Shown in pieces: positions 6,001-7,613 of a stretch of DNA of 7,613 bases. Each line of letters begins with the position of its first letter. Position 1 is the stretch's first letter. A model generated the notes under the pieces. It was not told the DNA's origin. It worked only from the letters and a program-made list of their open reading frames with translations, and searched no databases. The stretch is taken from positions 1 to 7,613 of the forward strand of contig JASEHY010000062.1 in assembly GCA_030018555.1 (NCBI GenBank). The letters run 5' to 3'. The DNA comes from Planctomycetota bacterium. Its GTDB lineage: Bacteria; Planctomycetota; MHYJ01; JACQXL01. The translations under genes and the position numbers were made by a program.

Positions 6001-6078
6001 CTTAAAATCTGGAAAACCGTCAAATCCAAATAACGCCAGAAAGTATTTATTCAAAATAAGTGATTTCTCAAGATTCAT
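3055..6078 (-). CDS. type III restriction Res-like SF2 helicase with C-terminal PD-(D/E)xK nuclease
   Basis: This predicted ATP-dependent DNA translocase and nuclease has 1007 residues, close to type III Res subunits. An N-terminal region (1-140) leads to helicase domain 1: Walker A MATGSGKT (147-154), ITPNEG (178-183), DEGH box (251-254) and SAT (281-283). Domain 2 has EGWDSWRV (531-538), typical of Res proteins, and QLFGRGVRL (556-564, motif VI). Near the C-terminus E863, D908 (YYPDF) and DPK (925-927) fit a PD-(D/E)xK active site, so both activities look intact. The start at 6078 has a wobble SD, GGGGG with a 7-nt spacer. In type III systems Res acts with a Mod methyltransferase; none is visible here, and the gene upstream encodes an AlbA_2 protein instead. 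It may depend on that partner or on an unmodified target cue. It is clearly AT-richer than the genes at 994-2875. Confidence 0.93.
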   Translation of the reverse strand: MNLEKSLILNKYFLALFGFDGFPDFKQQLEKQREGFDSSGHSFYADTIIGLEGLKIPQSEILRYDHTIKEYVERLCKNRRDNITFKYFQYIAVLFTEIFLERYFNNRKEFLADLNLFVDSRNQEIGGQSAKFTHFTEADLKKLAFWMATGSGKTLIMHINYWQFLKYKQEKLDNIILITPNEGMSNQHYREMQKSGVPCRLYTGDTGSLSLYQDEVLIIDLYKIKLPEEKKGKRVTVETEYFAGKNLVLIDEGHKGQTSEEQKWKITREEIGKDGFIFEYSATFGQVIGPFDTELLNEYSKAIIFDYSYKYFYNDGYGKDFYVYNLSERSFQEKSRDLILTANLLSFYEQILLYESNKESLREYNIEKPLWAFIGSKVSGAGINSDILKVVEFLKSIIDNKKLLKENIDKILGGKSGLIDPQGDDIFKNRFERIRQNGFRIEDIYQRIFNATSGVLAIYELKSVEGELGLKIGEGEYFGCINIGDVSSFKKLLTEKEIEVKPDNISQSLFNKVNDFDSNVNILIGAKKFIEGWDSWRVCSMALINMGKGEGPQIIQLFGRGVRLKGRNLSLKRSEEKKFGVKSLETLNIFGLNADYINRFLDAIGKEEVEYEEIQLDLRFVDEKKWERLYVLNTPKDFDFSREFLKLEKDDDILNKIRVDIRPKVGLAHGLEVTTADAEENPVSLEDKYLELLNWDDIYLETLNYKVSREYGNLGINRDNLPDIVKSNCYGLYALPEQVIPEEFADLSRLQEIVIIILKNYLDRFYNFKLRKSESRELKPVYLVKDHENLSYVREGGTIKIPKKEKDEIKKIRQLLKEGEKLYKEDIEEIPTIHFDRHLYTPLVAYGKEKDYPTVPPRLNKGETKFIKMLREYLKTNKDTFKDEKILLLRNISRRGVGFFQTSGYYPDFIMWRKKKDKQRIIFIDPKGIKICGGNFNDDKIQLYNHLKEVEKNIKKPRITLDSFILSESEYKDVKKQYNAESQKDFEDRHILFTDDKQMCQKLLTRS

Positions 6079-6080
6079 TA

Positions 6081-6158
6081 TTATACCCCCATTAACGTCT
6101 TAAATTCACTTTCTATGACCTTGTATCCCCTCGGAAAATTGGCATCACCGTTAATTTT
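6081..6158 (-). other. open 25-codon frame without start between the two large genes, possible gene remnant
   Basis: In the gap between the AlbA_2 gene and the helicase gene, one minus-strand frame is open from just inside the AlbA_2 3' end to TAA at 6083-6081. It reads KINGDA followed by NFPRGYKVIESEFKTLMGV. There is no normal start codon near its beginning. Its composition looks like a real protein C-terminus, and its stop almost touches the helicase start (TAATAATG). It may be the surviving 3' end of a gene once next to the helicase, or an extension of the AlbA_2 protein reached by a one-base slip in the A6 run at 6155-6160. It may also be chance. Confidence 0.25.
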
Positions 6159-7503
6159 TTACTACTTTCCAATAGCCGGCTTTTCTGCCACCACGTCGTT
6201 TTAATATCCCTTCATTTTTCAGGTTATCAAGATGGTACTTAATCCCATCGGATGTAATTTTTAGTTTCTCTGCAAGTTGGTTTCTGGTAATATACTGATT
6301 AGTTTTAATAAGTTCAATAATCTTTTGGGTAGTCTTTTGGGTAGTCTTTTGGGTAGTATCTGCTTCAGCCAGTCTTAAGTATTCCCGGCTTGGTTTGAAG
6401 GTAACATAGAAGTAGTTGTCATTAAACTCTATCCTGGGAAAGAGGACATTCTCTTTTTTACAGATTTCTTTTATTCTTTCAAAGCCGGTGCCCATCTTTT
6501 CTCCGAAATGAATCTTGGCAAACAAGTCGGCAATGATATGGTTTCTTCTAAAAACCGTTTTACCCAGAACAAAATGAGCAGGTTTCTGCCAGTAGTTTTC
6601 AATTTTGATACGGTCCGGCAGGAATCTTAAAATGTTATTATGCCCGTGTTCAAAATAGTATTTGTGCATCACCGAATTTATTACCGCTTCTCTAATCGCC
6701 TCAAAGGGATACTCGTAAATATTCTCTCTTTGGGGTTTACCGGTAAAACGATAGGCAACCTTGCTGTACAAATGCACGAATTTCATTACTTCCTCTACAA
6801 TTCCAAAAAGGCTTCCTTCAACCTCTTTTCGGTCTATAATATCCACCCCTGTTTTATCTTTAAATAAAGCAATGGTGAAAACAGACCAGGGGATGAACCG
6901 CTGAGGTTCTTTCGCAAAGAAAAGTATCCCGGCATTGGTAAAATAAAGCCTGCCTTCCTGTTTTTCCGCCACGCCTAAATTAATAAGGATTTTTTCCGTA
7001 TCACCAATCTCTGATATTTCTGCCAACCGCAAGAATTCGTTGAACCTATTTTTGTCAAAATCTTTCGGGTAAATAAACTTCGGTTCGATTAACTCATCAA
7101 ACCTGATTTTCCCTTCGGACTTGATGAATTCAATAATCTCATTACGGTTGAGTTTCTGGGAATTTGGACCAACCCTGTTATAAAATCCGGCCGAGCATTT
7201 ATACGGTTTGTCCGTTCCCTCCCGCATATTGATAATCAGGATATTATCAGATTTCTCCAGTGATATTTTAACCGGTGGTTCACAGTTATTGGCAATATCC
7301 TGTATCTGTGATTTGAGTTGATTGGTTATTTTGACGCCCTTGATTTGTTTGTCATCACTGATACCGAGAAAGATTTTACCGCCAGAGGAATTGGCAAAGG
7401 CAACCATATCACGGTCAAGGTTACTGATATGTTCCTTGAATTCTATCCGGTAACCTTCGCCTTCCTGCAGAATAAGTTGTAGTTGTTGATTGGTATATGC
7501 CAT
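6151..7503 (-). CDS. AlbA_2 (Schlafen-type) / HATPase_c_4 / winged-helix protein
   Basis: This COG2865-type protein has 450 residues, a common length for the family. The AlbA_2 domain spans about 8-125: EGEGYRIEFKE (14-24), FANSSGGKIFLGISDD (36-51) and YNRVGPNS (108-115). An ATPase-like HATPase_c_4 region follows at about 262-345: EAIREAVINSVMHK (268-281), then KIHFGEKMGTGFERI (330-344). A TTQK x3 linker (383-394) leads to a winged helix at about 395-447. Family members are annotated as putative regulators or RNA/DNA-binding proteins, are frequent near defence genes, and the AlbA_2 fold is shared with Schlafen nucleases. The start ATG has an in-frame stop two codons upstream and no SD, only AT-rich TATATAAATA, so leaderless or weak initiation is possible. 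It precedes the helicase-nuclease gene by 72 nt and may sense the threat or regulate the pair. The call is firm for domains, open for role. Confidence 0.92.
   Translation of the reverse strand: MAYTNQQLQLILQEGEGYRIEFKEHISNLDRDMVAFANSSGGKIFLGISDDKQIKGVKITNQLKSQIQDIANNCEPPVKISLEKSDNILIINMREGTDKPYKCSAGFYNRVGPNSQKLNRNEIIEFIKSEGKIRFDELIEPKFIYPKDFDKNRFNEFLRLAEISEIGDTEKILINLGVAEKQEGRLYFTNAGILFFAKEPQRFIPWSVFTIALFKDKTGVDIIDRKEVEGSLFGIVEEVMKFVHLYSKVAYRFTGKPQRENIYEYPFEAIREAVINSVMHKYYFEHGHNNILRFLPDRIKIENYWQKPAHFVLGKTVFRRNHIIADLFAKIHFGEKMGTGFERIKEICKKENVLFPRIEFNDNYFYVTFKPSREYLRLAEADTTQKTTQKTTQKIIELIKTNQYITRNQLAEKLKITSDGIKYHLDNLKNEGILKRRGGRKAGYWKVVKN
6322..6357 (-). repeat. three perfect 12-nt tandem copies inside the AlbA_2 gene
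   Basis: The plus-strand unit CTTTTGGGTAGT occurs three times without a mismatch at 6322-6333, 6334-6345 and 6346-6357. It encodes the TTQKTTQKTTQK linker between the ATPase-like region and the winged helix. Copy-number change would keep the reading frame and only lengthen or shorten the linker. Such TTQK linkers are, from memory, common in this protein family. Confidence 0.9.
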
Positions 7504-7613
7504 TATTTATATATTGGCTGATAAATACAAACCCGTATCCGTCAAATAGGACACAGATTTTCGCAGATAAGACAGATAATTAAAGGGGTTTCAGTGAATT
7601 TGAGTTTTCACCC
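7504..7613 (-). promoter_or_regulatory. upstream leader of the AlbA_2 gene, probable promoter region
   Basis: No gene is seen in these 110 nt up to the window edge. On the minus strand a TTGACG (7545-7540) could be a -35 element, but no good -10 follows at normal spacing. A TATATA-type box lies just before the ATG at 7503, which would suit a leaderless transcript, with no good -35 for it. CAGAT occurs three times on the plus strand (7554-7558, 7564-7568, 7573-7577), spaced 10 and 9 nt, about one helical turn. Promoter identity is therefore weak. Confidence 0.3.

Noticed and set aside
6078..6088. TATAAT directly before the helicase start considered as a promoter
   Set aside because: No acceptable -35 at 16-18 nt, and the position would put the transcript start at or inside the gene; more likely AT-rich spacer after the SD.
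1..7613. tRNA, rRNA, transposase or integrase gene
   Set aside because: No cloverleaf, rRNA segment or recombinase/transposase motif could be seen on either strand.

Overview
This window is a compact, one-directional gene run from a bacterium. Every credible gene reads on the minus strand, so transcription goes from high to low coordinates, and most genes start behind a clear Shine-Dalgarno (SD) sequence. By eye, base composition falls in three steps: GC-rich at about 1-440, intermediate (near half GC) at about 550-2900, and clearly AT-rich at about 3050-7500. With no housekeeping gene present and two large nuclease/helicase- and Schlafen-type genes, it reads as accessory DNA such as a defence island or integrated element. 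I cannot assign a taxon.

Region by region, in transcription order. (1) 7504-7613 is a short leader with three CAGAT repeats. (2) 6151-7503 encodes a 450-aa protein with an AlbA_2 (Schlafen-type) domain, a degenerate HATPase_c_4 domain, a TTQK x3 linker and a C-terminal winged helix. (3) 3055-6078 encodes a 1007-aa type III restriction 'Res-like' SF2 helicase with a C-terminal PD-(D/E)xK nuclease. No modification methyltransferase is visible. The 72 bp between these genes carries an open 25-codon frame that resembles the 3' end of another gene. (4) 2908-3039 is a 43-codon gene with an excellent SD 15 nt behind the helicase stop. (5) 1796-2875 and 994-1854 are two overlapping genes of unknown function, one with a SAP-like segment and one with a winged helix plus zinc ribbon.

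(6) At 805-993 there is a gap with two palindromes and repeated copies of an SD-like word. (7) 553-804 encodes an 83-aa zinc-binding protein whose SD is exactly complementary to its own stop-codon region. (8) 438-527 encodes a 29-aa amphipathic peptide with a good SD, followed by a terminator-like hairpin. (9) 80-437 is a GC-rich, hairpin-dense stretch. (10) 1-79 is the start of another minus-strand gene that runs out of the window.

How the genes may work together is inference. The helicase-nuclease and the AlbA_2/winged-helix protein form a plausible two-gene anti-invader module, perhaps with the 43-aa protein and the two unknown genes as accessory parts. The 83-aa/29-aa pair, with its self-complementary mRNA, looks like a separately regulated small unit. 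The strongest candidates for something undescribed are the Res-like protein paired with AlbA_2 instead of a methyltransferase, the fold-back SD arrangement, and the small genes at 438-527 and 2908-3039.
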